A DNA stretch of 64,000 nucleotides from Chaetoceros tenuissimus (GCA_021927905.1 BLLK01000038.1:2232001-2296000); one strand, 5' to 3'. Positions 19,926 through 29,484 are shown, counted from the stretch's first letter. Numbers and translations: made by a program. The notes: generated by a model from the letters alone, not told the origin.

Positions 19926-20717
19926 ATGAGGGTGCAGACAGAAGAATGGCAGCGCTTCATTCCAGGAGTGAGAATGTACAAAGGAAAGAAATCTCTCTTT
20001 TATAATGGAGAGAAACTATGGGATGATGAAAATGAAGAGTGGCTTATTTACAGTGAAGAAGAGCAGCATTCGTGGGAGGTAGTAATCATTCTACCTGGAG
20101 TTAGAAGGATTCGTGAATCGACTTTTTCTACACTTGAAAAGCTCGAGACTGTCATCATGGCCGACGATTCCGTAGAAACAATTGAAGCGAGTGCTTTCTA
20201 TGTTTGCAGGAGTCTCGAGTTTGTGAAACTCTCGAGAAACCTTGAGTACATTGGAGAATATGCATTCTATCGCTGTTCTTTAACTTCAATCTTTATTCCG
20301 CCATCTTGTAGAGAGATTGGGAATAAAGCATTTCAATATTGTCAGAAGTTGATCATCTTTCATGTTCCAAGACACACTTTGATCGGTATCAAAGCAATTA
20401 TGCAAACTGAATTGCTTGAAGCTTCTCCGTTCGAAGTAGAAGCAAGCTATAACTACGAAGAAGTCAACGAATGGGTCAAGGGGATTAATGATGATGATGA
20501 ATACGAACTACATCGAGCTTGTTCCTCCTTCAATCCATTGATGGACATCATCTACGGAGTTGTAAAAAGAAAAGGACTAAATTCTTGGAAGTTGAAAAAT
20601 GAAATAGGTATCACTCCTTTCGACTACTTGGAGGCCAATCCATTTGCCGAAAATAATATTGATCAAAGAGCGTTGATGAAACGGTATCTTCTTGAGATGA
20701 TTGGCGAAACAATGTAA
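19926..20717 (+). CDS. BspA-type LRR family copy G, intact
   Basis: 263 residues starting MRVQTEEWQRFIPGVRMYKG. LRR units: TFSTLEKLETVIMADDS, AFYVCRSLEFVKLSRNL, then AFYRC-SLTSIFIPPSC with one residue fewer than sisters, then AFQYCQKLIIFHVPRHT. C-terminal domain: LHRACSSFNPLMDIIYGVVK, NEIGITPFDYLEANPF. Plus-strand ADDSVETIE subtype. The one-residue shortening of an LRR unit keeps the frame, so the protein is probably still made. No targeting signal. Confidence 0.88.
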   Translation: MRVQTEEWQRFIPGVRMYKGKKSLFYNGEKLWDDENEEWLIYSEEEQHSWEVVIILPGVRRIRESTFSTLEKLETVIMADDSVETIEASAFYVCRSLEFVKLSRNLEYIGEYAFYRCSLTSIFIPPSCREIGNKAFQYCQKLIIFHVPRHTLIGIKAIMQTELLEASPFEVEASYNYEEVNEWVKGINDDDEYELHRACSSFNPLMDIIYGVVKRKGLNSWKLKNEIGITPFDYLEANPFAENNIDQRALMKRYLLEMIGETM

Positions 20718-21141
20718 AAATAAATTAAACTAGTGTAAATTCAATATATAAAATTTTTAAGCAGTTTTGCAGTATAATATGTATTGTTTAGCACACTTCA
20801 AATGGTAATGATCAAATTGACCAATTCACAAAAGAAACTCATCTCTTGCGTATTATTCACAAGTGACCTATACTTAGGTCTACTCTTCGGTTCAGAAGGC
20901 TTAATACTTTGGCTGACAAGGTTTGACATTGAGATTTCATCTATTCCTTATCTATTCCTGCGTTCAGTCTGATTTATCAATACCATAGATAGACTGTGAT
21001 TGTTCCAATGAAATTTCTTATGTCAGCAGAAGGAAAAGAACAACTTCATTCATGTAAATCAAATCAGTAGAACTTTTTAGAAATCTCGATCTTCGTATAG
21101 TCTACATTTTTTACCTTAGTTTAGTTTTGAGTACAGCAATG
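20718..21141. other. Convergent 3' flanks, LRR copies G and H
   Basis: Conserved downstream sequence (TTTAAGCAGTTTTGCA and relatives) follows plus-strand copies A, C, E and G. No gene. Confidence 0.5.
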
Positions 21142-21945
21142 TTACACCGCCTCCCCCATCATCTCCAATACGTATCTTTTCACGATTGAACATTGGTCAA
21201 TGTCTTCGGCAAAGGGATTTGCTTCTAAATATTGTAACGGGGTGATGCCTATCTCGTTCTTCTTCTTGAATGATCTTAGCCCTTGTCTCTTTACAATTTG
21301 ATACAGAACATCAGTCAAAGGGTTGTAAGATGAACATGCACGATGAAGAGCATATTGATCGTCATCACCGTTAATGTTTTTGATCCATTCGTTGACTCTC
21401 TCGGCGATTCCATCATACCAACCATTCCCATCTACTTGAAGCGGAGATGCTTTGATCAAAGCAGTTCTAACAATTGCATTTTCACCAATTTGTGTTTGTC
21501 TTGAAACGTTGAAGATGATCAACTGATCACAGGACTCAAATGCCCATTTACCAATCTCTCTACACAACGGCGGTATAAAGATTGAAGTCAGAGCAGTACA
21601 GTCACAGAATGCATTGTCTCCAATGTACTCCAGATTTCTCGAGAGACGGACGAAGAAGAGATTTTCGCAACCAGCAAAAGCCATCTCTTCAATTCTCTTG
21701 ACTGTATCATTCATGATGACAGTCTCAATATTGTTACAACCGAAAGTAAACTCGGGAATCACTTCCACTCCAGGCAGCACTATTACCGCTTCCCACAAGT
21801 TTTGCTCTTCTTCACTGTAAACTAGATACTCGCCATTCTCTCTATCATATAGTTTCTCTCCGTTGTAAAAACAAGTCTTCTTGCCTTTGTACATTCTAAC
21901 TCCAGGAATGAATCATCGTCGCCACTCCTCCGTCTGAACCGTCGT
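21142..21945 (-). pseudogene. BspA-type LRR family copy H, start codon lost
   Basis: The conserved head is readable (VQTEEWRR), but the position of the start ATG is ACG (21945-21943) and an inserted TGA (21915-21913) follows CGA CGA. The first usable ATG is 21894 (MYKGKKTCFYNGEKLYD), giving 250 residues with the head removed. LRR units TFG-CNNIETVIMNDTV, AFAGCENLFFVRLSRNL, AFCDCTALTSIFIPPLC, AFESCDQLIIFNVSRQT and C-terminal LHRACSSYNPLTDVLYQIVK ... RYVLEMMGEAV are intact. It may produce a headless protein or be a recent pseudogene. It is tandem with damaged copy I. Confidence 0.8.
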
Positions 21946-22053
21946 CTTTGTCGTCACTTAGCATAATTTAACATTAGATTTCATCTATTCCTAATCTATT
22001 CCCTCGCCAGTCCAATTTGATCAGGATCAAGTTTAGACTGTATCTCAAATTAT

Positions 22054-22611
22054 CTATTTAGAACGATCGTCATCTCCGTTGATGTTTTTGATCCATGCAT
22101 TAACGCTCTCAGTGATTGTTCCATAATACCGACCAAACCCATCTACTTCAAGCGGAGAAACTTTGATCAAAGCAGTCTTTCCAATCGCATTTTCACCTAT
22201 TTGAGTTTGTTGAGGAACATGAAAGATGATCAAATTATGACAGTCCGCAAATGCACCTTCACCAATATGTCTACATGATGGTGGAATGAAGATTGAAATC
22301 AGAGAACAAGCACAGTCACAGAATGCGCTCTCTCCGATGTATTCGAGACTTGTTGAAAGTCCGACAAAGAAGAGACTTTCGCAACCAGCAAAGGTCATTC
22401 TTTCAATTCTTTTCACTGAATCACTTATAACGACTTTGTCAAGATTGTAACAACCACAGAAATTATACTCAGGAATCACTTCAACTCCTGGTGATACGAT
22501 AATTACTTCCCACGAGTTCTGCTCTTCTTGATCGTAGACAAGATACTCTCCAGTCTCTTCATCGTACAGTTTCTCTCCGTTGTAAAAGAGAGTCTTCTTG
22601 CCTCTGTACAT
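22054..22611 (-). pseudogene. BspA-type LRR family copy I, truncated at both ends
   Basis: Homology begins at MYRGKKTLFYNGEKLYD (ATG 22611); the 14-residue family head and its promoter are gone. It ends at NINGDDDRSK followed by TAG at 22054. The conserved C-terminal domain (LHRAC ... MGEAV) has been deleted and the frame runs into sequence that in sisters lies downstream of the gene. The central LRR units are well kept: NFCGCYNLDKVVISDSV, AFCDCACSLISIFIPPS, AFADCHNLIIFHVPQQT. Sequence between H and I resembles that upstream of I (AGTCCAATTTGATCAGGATCA at about 22009 and about 22660), so H and I look like tandem duplicates with deletion junctions. Confidence 0.8.
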
Positions 22612-22851
22612 TCTACAGTTCGACAACTAAAATTTCATCTATTTTTAATCTATCCCTTCGCACAGTCCAATTTGATCAGGATCATACTAGATAGACTCTA
22701 CACTAGAAATATTTTGGATTGTATCTCTTATGTCAGCAGACTCAAACCGACAACTTCATGTATGTAAACTATATCAGTGTAACTATTTAGAACTATCTAT
22801 CTTTTGAAATAGTCTACGCATTTTAGTTTAGTTTTGAGTAGTACATCAATT

Positions 22852-23658
22852 TTACACTGCCTCGCCCATCATCTCCAACACGTATCTATTCGCTATCAGA
22901 CTTTGGTCAATATCCTCGGCAAAGGGATTTGCTTCTAAGTATTCTAAAGGAGTGATATCTATCTGGTTTTCCTTTTTGAAAGAGCATAGACCTTTTCTTT
23001 TCACTATTTCATAAATGATCTCAGTAATGGGGTTGAAAGATGAACATGCTCGATGAAGAGCAAATTGATCGTCATCTCCGTTGAGGTTTCTAATCCATTC
23101 ATTGACGCTCTCAGTGATATTTACATCATATTTACCATATTGATCTACTTCGAATGGAGATGCTCTGATCAAAGCAGTACGTTCAATCACTCCTTCTCCA
23201 AGGTGTGTATGTCGAGGAACATGTAAGATTCGCAAGTCTGAACTACCATAAAATGCACACTTATCAATCACTGCACAGGATGGTGGTATGAAGATTGATG
23301 TAAGCGAATCACAGCCACAGAATGCATAATCTCCAATGACTTCAAGGTTTCTTGAGAGTCTAACAAACACGAGACTGTTGCAGCTCGCGAAAGCACTCCA
23401 TTCAATTCTTCTGACTGTATCAGCCATGATGACCGTCTCAATTTTGTCACATCCACTAAAAGTTTCCTCAGGAATCACTTCTACTCCTGGCAATACGATG
23501 ATCACTTCCCATGAGTGTTGCTCTTCTTCATCGTAGACTAGATACTCTCCCTCATCAGCATCCCATAGAATCTCTCCGTTGTAAAAGAGAGTCTTCTTTC
23601 CTTTATACATCTGACTTCCTGGTATGAAGCGTCGCCACTCCTCCGTCTGAACCCTCAT
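22852..23658 (-). CDS. BspA-type LRR family copy J, intact
   Basis: 268 residues and a good reference for the family. Head 1-55 (MRVQTEEWRRFIPGSQMYKG, with GS-Q in place of GV-R). LRR region 60-155 with units TFSGCDKIETVIMADTV, AFASCNSLVFVRLSRNL, AFCGCDSLTSIFIPPSC, AFYGSSDLRILHVPRHT; the last has a Ser where others have Cys. C-terminal domain 198-268 with LHRACSSFNP at 201-210 and TPLEYLEANPF, an arrangement that recalls an ankyrin unit (L-H-x-A-C ... T-P-L-x-Y-L). Minus-strand ADTVRRIE subtype. Divergent from K. No targeting signal. Confidence 0.88.
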   Translation of the reverse strand: MRVQTEEWRRFIPGSQMYKGKKTLFYNGEILWDADEGEYLVYDEEEQHSWEVIIVLPGVEVIPEETFSGCDKIETVIMADTVRRIEWSAFASCNSLVFVRLSRNLEVIGDYAFCGCDSLTSIFIPPSCAVIDKCAFYGSSDLRILHVPRHTHLGEGVIERTALIRASPFEVDQYGKYDVNITESVNEWIRNLNGDDDQFALHRACSSFNPITEIIYEIVKRKGLCSFKKENQIDITPLEYLEANPFAEDIDQSLIANRYVLEMMGEAV

Positions 23659-24277
23659 GAGAATATTGTATTCAATCTAGTGACACAGTTACAAGAATCT
23701 TATCTGAGCCGGGAAATGCAAATGAAAACTAGGAGCTGCTTCTAAATTCTGTGTATAGAGAGACGCTTCTTTTGTCGCTCGTCGCTTCTCTCACTGCAAA
23801 CGAACTCCAGGATGTATCTTGAGCCAATGACTATCTGATCTTTGTCTACAAACAATGAAGTAAAGAAAGGGAAGCAAAGGGCAACAGATTAGAAAACTCT
23901 CATCACATTGATCTAATGCTGAAATTCTATGCACTGATTCTTCATCTAACACACGAACCAAGTAGCAAGCACAAAGAACCAACAAGCACCAAAAATTAGG
24001 CAGCAACTATTTCTAATAGAAGGAAGAGAAAAATGAAATCTTTTACGAAAAAAGAAATTGAAGTTTCATAACCTACTTTTCAAACATGGAATTAGTTTTG
24101 GCACCGTGACGTCATTTGACAGGGGTATCTTTTCATGGATCGATGCATCGATGTGCTTTGATGCTTTAGAAAGAGCTGTGTGAAACAAAAGATATATTTA
24201 GACTGATCAGGAGTATATATCACATAGAAAACACCAAAAAAGTAAATAAACGCCATCTGCTTCATCGAGAAACTAAG
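23659..24277. promoter_or_regulatory. Divergent promoter region J/K with CCAAT block and CRE palindrome
   Basis: Contains the CTTGAGCCAATGACTATCTG block (about 23818-23837) and AAAGAAAGGGAAGCAAAGGG also seen in B/C and D/E, plus TGACGTCA at 24107-24114. Confidence 0.55.
24107..24114. promoter_or_regulatory. TGACGTCA (CRE-like) upstream of LRR copy K
   Basis: 171 bp before the start of copy K, preceded by TTTTGGCACCG and followed by TTTGACAGGGG, the same arrangement as for copies G and L. Confidence 0.5.
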
Positions 24278-25069
24278 ATGAGGGTTCAGACGGAGGAATG
24301 GCGGAGATTTATTCCTGGTAGTCGGATGTACAAAGGCAAAAAGACTCTCTTTTACAACGGAGAGATACTATACGTATTTGCTGGTGAAGGGTATCGAATC
24401 TACAGTCAAGAAGAGAGAAATTCGTGGGAAGTCATCGTCGTACTGCCAGGAGTGGAAGTGATTCCAGAATTGAATTTCCGTGGTTGTGAAAATCTTGAGA
24501 GAGTAATTATGAGTGATACAGTGCAAAGAATTGAAGATGAAGCTTTCTCTGACTGTGAGAGTCTTGTATTTGTAAAGCTCTCAAGAAATTTGGAATACAT
24601 TGGAGGTTATGCATTCTATGACTGTACTTCTCTGATATCAATGTTCATTCCGCCATCTTGTACAGAGATTGATAAAGGGGCATTTGACGGCTGTACAATG
24701 TTGAGTATTTTCAATGTTGCTCAACAAACTCAAATTGGTGAAAGAGTGTTTGCTAATACTGCTTTGATCAGAGCTTCTCCTTCTGAACAATCCAGATATT
24801 ATAATCATGGAGCAGTCAACGAATGGGTCAAGAATATAAATCAAGGTGAAGAATACAAACTGCATCGAGCATGCTCTTCTTTCAATCCGTTGGAGGAAAT
24901 CATTTACGAAATTGTCAAAAGAAAAGGTCCAAGTGCTCTCCAAAAGAAGAATGAAATAGGATTGACAGCTTTTGACTACTTAGAGGCCAATCCATTTGCC
25001 AATATTGAGATTGATCAGAGAGTTCTGTTGAAGCGATATGTTTTGGAAATGATGGGCGAGACAGTATAA
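24278..25069 (+). CDS. BspA-type LRR family copy K, intact
   Basis: 263 residues starting MRVQTEEWRRFIPGSRMYKG. LRR units: NFRGCENLERVIMSDTV, AFSDCESLVFVKLSRNL, AFYDCTSLISMFIPPSC, AFDGCTMLSIFNVAQQT. The linker QSRYYNHGAVNEWVKNINQG is shared only with copy L, so K and L form a third subtype. It is on the plus strand but has the SDTV/DTV type of repeat rather than ADDSVETIE. C-terminal LHRACSSFNPLEEIIYEIVK ... TAFDYLEANPFANIEIDQ is complete. No targeting signal. Confidence 0.88.
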   Translation: MRVQTEEWRRFIPGSRMYKGKKTLFYNGEILYVFAGEGYRIYSQEERNSWEVIVVLPGVEVIPELNFRGCENLERVIMSDTVQRIEDEAFSDCESLVFVKLSRNLEYIGGYAFYDCTSLISMFIPPSCTEIDKGAFDGCTMLSIFNVAQQTQIGERVFANTALIRASPSEQSRYYNHGAVNEWVKNINQGEEYKLHRACSSFNPLEEIIYEIVKRKGPSALQKKNEIGLTAFDYLEANPFANIEIDQRVLLKRYVLEMMGETV

Positions 25070-25606
25070 AATAAAGTAAACTCATTATGTGATGAGCATC
25101 TTTTGCAATATGATTTGAATACAAGAGTACTCTTTATAATGAAAATAACCAAGAAACTCAGATATTTTGTAACTTGTATTCTTTCTCACTTTTGGCATCT
25201 CTTCCCAATGATTGATCCTCATTACCAGCCTAACCACCAAAATTTTTTAAATCATTGTCATTGCTTTTTTGTTTGCGAATGAAACATTTCCAACACATCT
25301 TTAGATGATGATATATCATTATAAATCAAGAACAAGGAACCAAGAGTCAGAAGTAAAATGTTTCCAATACCGTAAAAGGAAAGATAAAATGAAATCTTTT
25401 TTCGAAAAAATGAGCATTGTAAGACTCACAACCTGTTTTTCCCAACATGAAATGATGATCATTGGCACATGACGTCATTGGACAGGAGTTGAAGAGCTGT
25501 GGAAGTGTACCGATAGATACAATTGGGCTTATTGCGTAGACATTCATTGATAGTAGAAGCAACCAAAGAAGTATTTTACTGCTAACTGCTTCATTGAGAA
25601 ACTAAG
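25070..25606. promoter_or_regulatory. Spacer K/L with CRE palindrome
   Basis: Promoter region of copy L. TGACGTCA at 25470-25477 followed by TTGGACAGG. ACCAAG-rich short repeats near 25327-25345. Confidence 0.5.
25470..25477. promoter_or_regulatory. TGACGTCA (CRE-like) upstream of LRR copy L
   Basis: 137 bp before the start of copy L; flanks (ATTGGCACA before, TTGGACAGG after) match the sites of copies G and K. Confidence 0.5.
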
Positions 25607-26398
25607 ATGAGGGTTCAGACGGAGGAGTGGCGGCGCTTCATTCCTGGAGTCCGAATGTACAAAGGAAAGAAAACTCTCTTTTACAATGGAGAGATTCTAT
25701 GGGATGGAGAGAGTTACGAGTACCTGGTCTATGATTCAGAAGAGCAACACTCATGGGAAGTGATCATCGTTCTTCCAGGAGTTGAGGAGATTCCCTATAA
25801 GACTTTCATGGGTTGTGAAAAGCTTGAGATCGTAATCATGGCTGACACAGTTCTTAGGATTGAAAGTCATGCTTTTGACTATTGCCAGAGTCTTGTCTCT
25901 GTCAAGCTCTCACGAAGTCTCGAATACATTGGAAGAAATGCATTCGAGGACTGTACTGCTCTTTCCTCAATCTTTATTCCGCCATCCTGCAGAGAGATTC
26001 GTGATGAAGCATTTCGTAGATGTGAAAGGCTGATCATTTTCAGTGTCCCTCAACAAACACAACTTGGTGAACATGTGATTGCTGGTACGGCATTGATCAG
26101 AGCTTCTCCTTTTGAACAATCCAGATATTATAATCATGGAGCAATCAACGAATGGGTCAAGAATATAAATCAAGGTCAAGAATACGAACTCCATCGAGCT
26201 TGTTCCTCATTCAATCCATTGACAGAAATCATTTACGGAATTTTCAAAAGAAAAGGCCTTGCTTCTTTCAAGAAAAAGAATGAAATAGGCATGACTCCCT
26301 TTGACTACTTAGAGGCCAATCCTTTTGTTGAAAATGAGATTGACCAAACTGCGATTTTGAAGCGATATGTCTTAGAAATGATGGGCGAAACAATGTAA
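25607..26398 (+). CDS. BspA-type LRR family copy L, intact
   Basis: 263 residues starting MRVQTEEWRRFIPGVRMYKG. LRR units: TFMGCEKLEIVIMADTV, AFDYCQSLVSVKLSRSL, AFEDCTALSSIFIPPSC, AFRRCERLIIFSVPQQT. The QSRYYNHGA linker marks it as sister of K, in tandem on the same strand with 537 bp between. C-terminal LHRACSSFNPLTEIIYGIFK ... TPFDYLEANPFVENEIDQ is complete. It is the last copy of the cluster. No signal peptide; probably intracellular. Confidence 0.88.
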   Translation: MRVQTEEWRRFIPGVRMYKGKKTLFYNGEILWDGESYEYLVYDSEEQHSWEVIIVLPGVEEIPYKTFMGCEKLEIVIMADTVLRIESHAFDYCQSLVSVKLSRSLEYIGRNAFEDCTALSSIFIPPSCREIRDEAFRRCERLIIFSVPQQTQLGEHVIAGTALIRASPFEQSRYYNHGAINEWVKNINQGQEYELHRACSSFNPLTEIIYGIFKRKGLASFKKKNEIGMTPFDYLEANPFVENEIDQTAILKRYVLEMMGETM

Positions 26399-26607
26399 AA
26401 ATAAATTAAACTCATTACGTGATAAGTATCTTTTGCGATATGATGTAAGAAATTAAAACTCTTGTTAAACCCACGGTTCATCTAATAGATATGAGGGTCT
26501 CTGAGTTGCGTTCAAATTTATCTATACTACGAGCTGAGACAAGAATAGTCAAAGTATTACTGGATTCATTAGGTTACTAGAGAGTAATATTGCACATTTG
26601 TTGAAAG

Positions 26608-29484
26608 CTAAATGGAATCGCATGGAGAATGACCCTTATATTCAGCAGAGAACGAACCTTCACCACCCGTTATCGAGCGAAGGTTGTTGGCATATCCTAG
26701 AATCTCTTTTAATGGGACTTGACCATGAATGAGTGCCTTTGAATGCAATGCATCGTCATCTCCCATGATAACCTCGCCGACATTACCTCTTCTAGCAGTG
26801 AGGTCCGATAAGACCGTACCAACCATCTCAGATGGAGCAGATACTTCGACACTCATTGTAGGTTCAAGGAGTGAGCAACTATCCTTATTATTTTGTAACG
26901 TCGTTGCGACAATGGATGATACTGCTGCTCTTATGGTTCCTGGCATTGCCTTTAGTCCAGTTAGTCCACCTTCTGAATCTATTTCTTCTACATAACATCT
27001 AATATTTGCAAGTTCGAATGATCCTAGAGGCCCTCTTTTCAATGCTCCCTTGCATCCAGCTATAAGTGCTTTGGCTACTTCACATCTTTGACTCAATTCG
27101 AGCTCGTCGTCATCTTCATCGAAACCTAAATATTCCTTTACTTTTGAGCCAAGCTTTACATCTGGATCAGTCAAGATTGAAACATCACTTGAAGCCTCTG
27201 TTTCCATAGGTTCCAAACGAATATGCACTTGGGCTTGCATACGAGTAGATCCTACCGTTCTATCATATTCGACTAGACCACCAGTATCAATTTCACTCTG
27301 AACTGTTTCACGATATGCAACGGAAGGTTTTCCAATCCATACAGCTAGTCCATGTTCTCTCTGCAGTCTATCAACTACAACTTCTATATGCAATTCACCA
27401 AGACCTGATAGTAAAGTTGCAGAACCAGTTTCTTCCACCATTAGACTCGGGTCTTCTGCCATCATGAGTCTTAGCGCATCCATAAGTTTCGATTCTTGCT
27501 CTGCATTCTCTGCTTCTACGCGAACAGTCAATACAGGTTTTGGAGCACCAACACCTGCTAGACATTCATCACCAGTACTCGCTTCATACTTTGAATCATT
27601 TGCACTAGTCTTTTTCGAACTCTTTTTCTTCTTTCCCTTTTCATTGGAAGCAAGTAAGATTGTATCCCCAGTAGTCACATCTTTCAACCCGACCAATGCG
27701 CAAACATCCCCACTGTAACATGTAGCCTCTGGTAAATTATCAAATCTTCCTCCAGCGAGTTCAAGCATTCCTCCTACTCTCTCAATTCTAGCCTTTTCAG
27801 GCTTTTCTCCAGGCAAGAGCGGCGAAATAACTTTGACCGAATCTCTCGATGAAATCTTTCCCGAATAGACTCGTGCAAACACGACTCTTCCATCTCCACT
27901 CCCACCTCTATTCTTCATATGTACAACTTTAAAAGCAAGAGCCAAGAGTGATGGATGCAAAGGATGCCCAAATGGAATCAAATCCTTCGAATAATTCTTC
28001 TTTTTAGCTTTTTTGGCTTGTATATAATTCTCATCATGATTCATCAATGCAGGCGCATCACGATTCAATGGCGAAGGGAGTAAATCTGCCATGGCATCCA
28101 ACAAAGGTTCTACACCTTTACCTCGCAAGGCAGCTCCCGTCATGACTGGTAATATTTTTCTATTCAAAGTAGCAGTTCGGAGTGATGTCCGTATTTCGTT
28201 ATTGGTAGGATCTTCTTCCATCAAAAAGTATTCTTCCATGGCTTCATCAACATCTGCTAAACTCGCCACTAAATCTTGTCTGGCTTGAATCGCCACATCT
28301 TTCACTTGCGAGTCTTGATATTCATCCGATAACAAATTGTATATAGAAGGAATACATTCTTCCACATCATTCACTGTAGATGCATTCACATCTGGCCAAA
28401 CAATGGCTCTCATTTCAATCAAATCTATTACTCCCACAAAAGTCCCATGTGACAAAGTATTCATTTTCAAATCAGAAGCAGGAACCGCCACAATATTCTT
28501 TGGCAAAGAACTTTCTTGGTCTAATTTCGACTGTCCCACTTGAAACAATGGCACTTGCAATGCAACAGGATTCGCCCCCTGTAATTTATACTTGAGTGTA
28601 CTCAATGCATAACCAAAATTACACCCTTCTTTATCCATTTTATTGACAAAAGCAATACATGGCAGAGGTTCATGTCCATGTGCATCCCCTCTCTTTTTCT
28701 CGAGTCCAGTATCATGATTGTTGAATGAAGGACGTGTCATGGCCCTCCACACCGTCTCGGTTTGAGCCTGTACACCCGCCACTGCATCTACTACCAATAC
28801 AGCTCCATCCAATACAGCAACAGATCGATTGACTTCTACTGAAAAATCAACATGACCGGGTGTATCAATCAAATGCATCACAACTTCATCATTAAAATCA
28901 CTACTTTTTTCTTCTTTGAACAGGGAAGAATTATGCCAATGCCAATTGAAAGAAATAGCGGCCGATTGAATTGTTATACCTCTTTCTCGTTCTTGTGGTA
29001 AATAATCTGTCACTGTGTTGCCTGTATCGACGGATCCAGCTCGATGCACTATGCCTGCTAATGCTAGCATACGTTCTGTTACTGTTGTTTTACCAGCGTC
29101 AACGTGTGCGAATACTCCTACATTTCTTATATGTGTGAGTCTATGTATTTCTGCAATTTCTTGTGATGAATGAAGGATAGATGAGGATGTAAAGTTTCTT
29201 GTAGTGAGTGTAGTGTTTCGAAGTGGCAGTTGTTGTATCCTTTGTTTGGACTTTTCATGAAATAGAAATGACTGTCGAGACGATGAAATAAAAGATGAAT
29301 GACTTCTGATGCTGCAACTTTTCAACAATGCATCGGATGACTTGTTAAGTGTATTCTCATTCCTCCTGTTCCATAAATCAAGTGAAGAGAGACTGACAAG
29401 ATTTCTATTTTGTATTCTTTGTTTTCTAGATGTGATGGATGTTCGACTTGCCATCGATCGAGAAGAAGAGGATATTCGAATCAT
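26608..29484 (-). CDS. Organellar elongation factor G2 (GFM2-like ribosome-recycling GTPase)
   Basis: 958 residues, single exon. The N-terminus (MIRISSSSRSMASRTSITSRKQR) is rich in Arg/Ser and free of acidic residues, typical of a mitochondrial presequence. The GTPase domain has AHVDAGKT at 126-133, QERERGITIQSA (switch I), DTPGHVDFSVEV and NKMD. Domains II-V follow, including GLGELHIEVVVDRLQREHG and C-terminal GEGSFSAEYKGHSPC. The D-T-V-T-D-Y-L-P-Q-E-R-E-R-G-I-T-I-Q-S-A-A arrangement matches EF-G2mt/GFM2 (ribosome recycling with RRF) better than translocating EF-G1. Length exceeds the usual about 780 owing to the presequence and lysine-rich insertions (for example KGKKKKSSKKTS). Subtype by motif similarity only. 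Confidence 0.9.
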   Translation of the reverse strand: MIRISSSSRSMASRTSITSRKQRIQNRNLVSLSSLDLWNRRNENTLNKSSDALLKSCSIRSHSSFISSSRQSFLFHEKSKQRIQQLPLRNTTLTTRNFTSSSILHSSQEIAEIHRLTHIRNVGVFAHVDAGKTTVTERMLALAGIVHRAGSVDTGNTVTDYLPQERERGITIQSAAISFNWHWHNSSLFKEEKSSDFNDEVVMHLIDTPGHVDFSVEVNRSVAVLDGAVLVVDAVAGVQAQTETVWRAMTRPSFNNHDTGLEKKRGDAHGHEPLPCIAFVNKMDKEGCNFGYALSTLKYKLQGANPVALQVPLFQVGQSKLDQESSLPKNIVAVPASDLKMNTLSHGTFVGVIDLIEMRAIVWPDVNASTVNDVEECIPSIYNLLSDEYQDSQVKDVAIQARQDLVASLADVDEAMEEYFLMEEDPTNNEIRTSLRTATLNRKILPVMTGAALRGKGVEPLLDAMADLLPSPLNRDAPALMNHDENYIQAKKAKKKNYSKDLIPFGHPLHPSLLALAFKVVHMKNRGGSGDGRVVFARVYSGKISSRDSVKVISPLLPGEKPEKARIERVGGMLELAGGRFDNLPEATCYSGDVCALVGLKDVTTGDTILLASNEKGKKKKSSKKTSANDSKYEASTGDECLAGVGAPKPVLTVRVEAENAEQESKLMDALRLMMAEDPSLMVEETGSATLLSGLGELHIEVVVDRLQREHGLAVWIGKPSVAYRETVQSEIDTGGLVEYDRTVGSTRMQAQVHIRLEPMETEASSDVSILTDPDVKLGSKVKEYLGFDEDDDELELSQRCEVAKALIAGCKGALKRGPLGSFELANIRCYVEEIDSEGGLTGLKAMPGTIRAAVSSIVATTLQNNKDSCSLLEPTMSVEVSAPSEMVGTVLSDLTARRGNVGEVIMGDDDALHSKALIHGQVPLKEILGYANNLRSITGGEGSFSAEYKGHSPCDSI

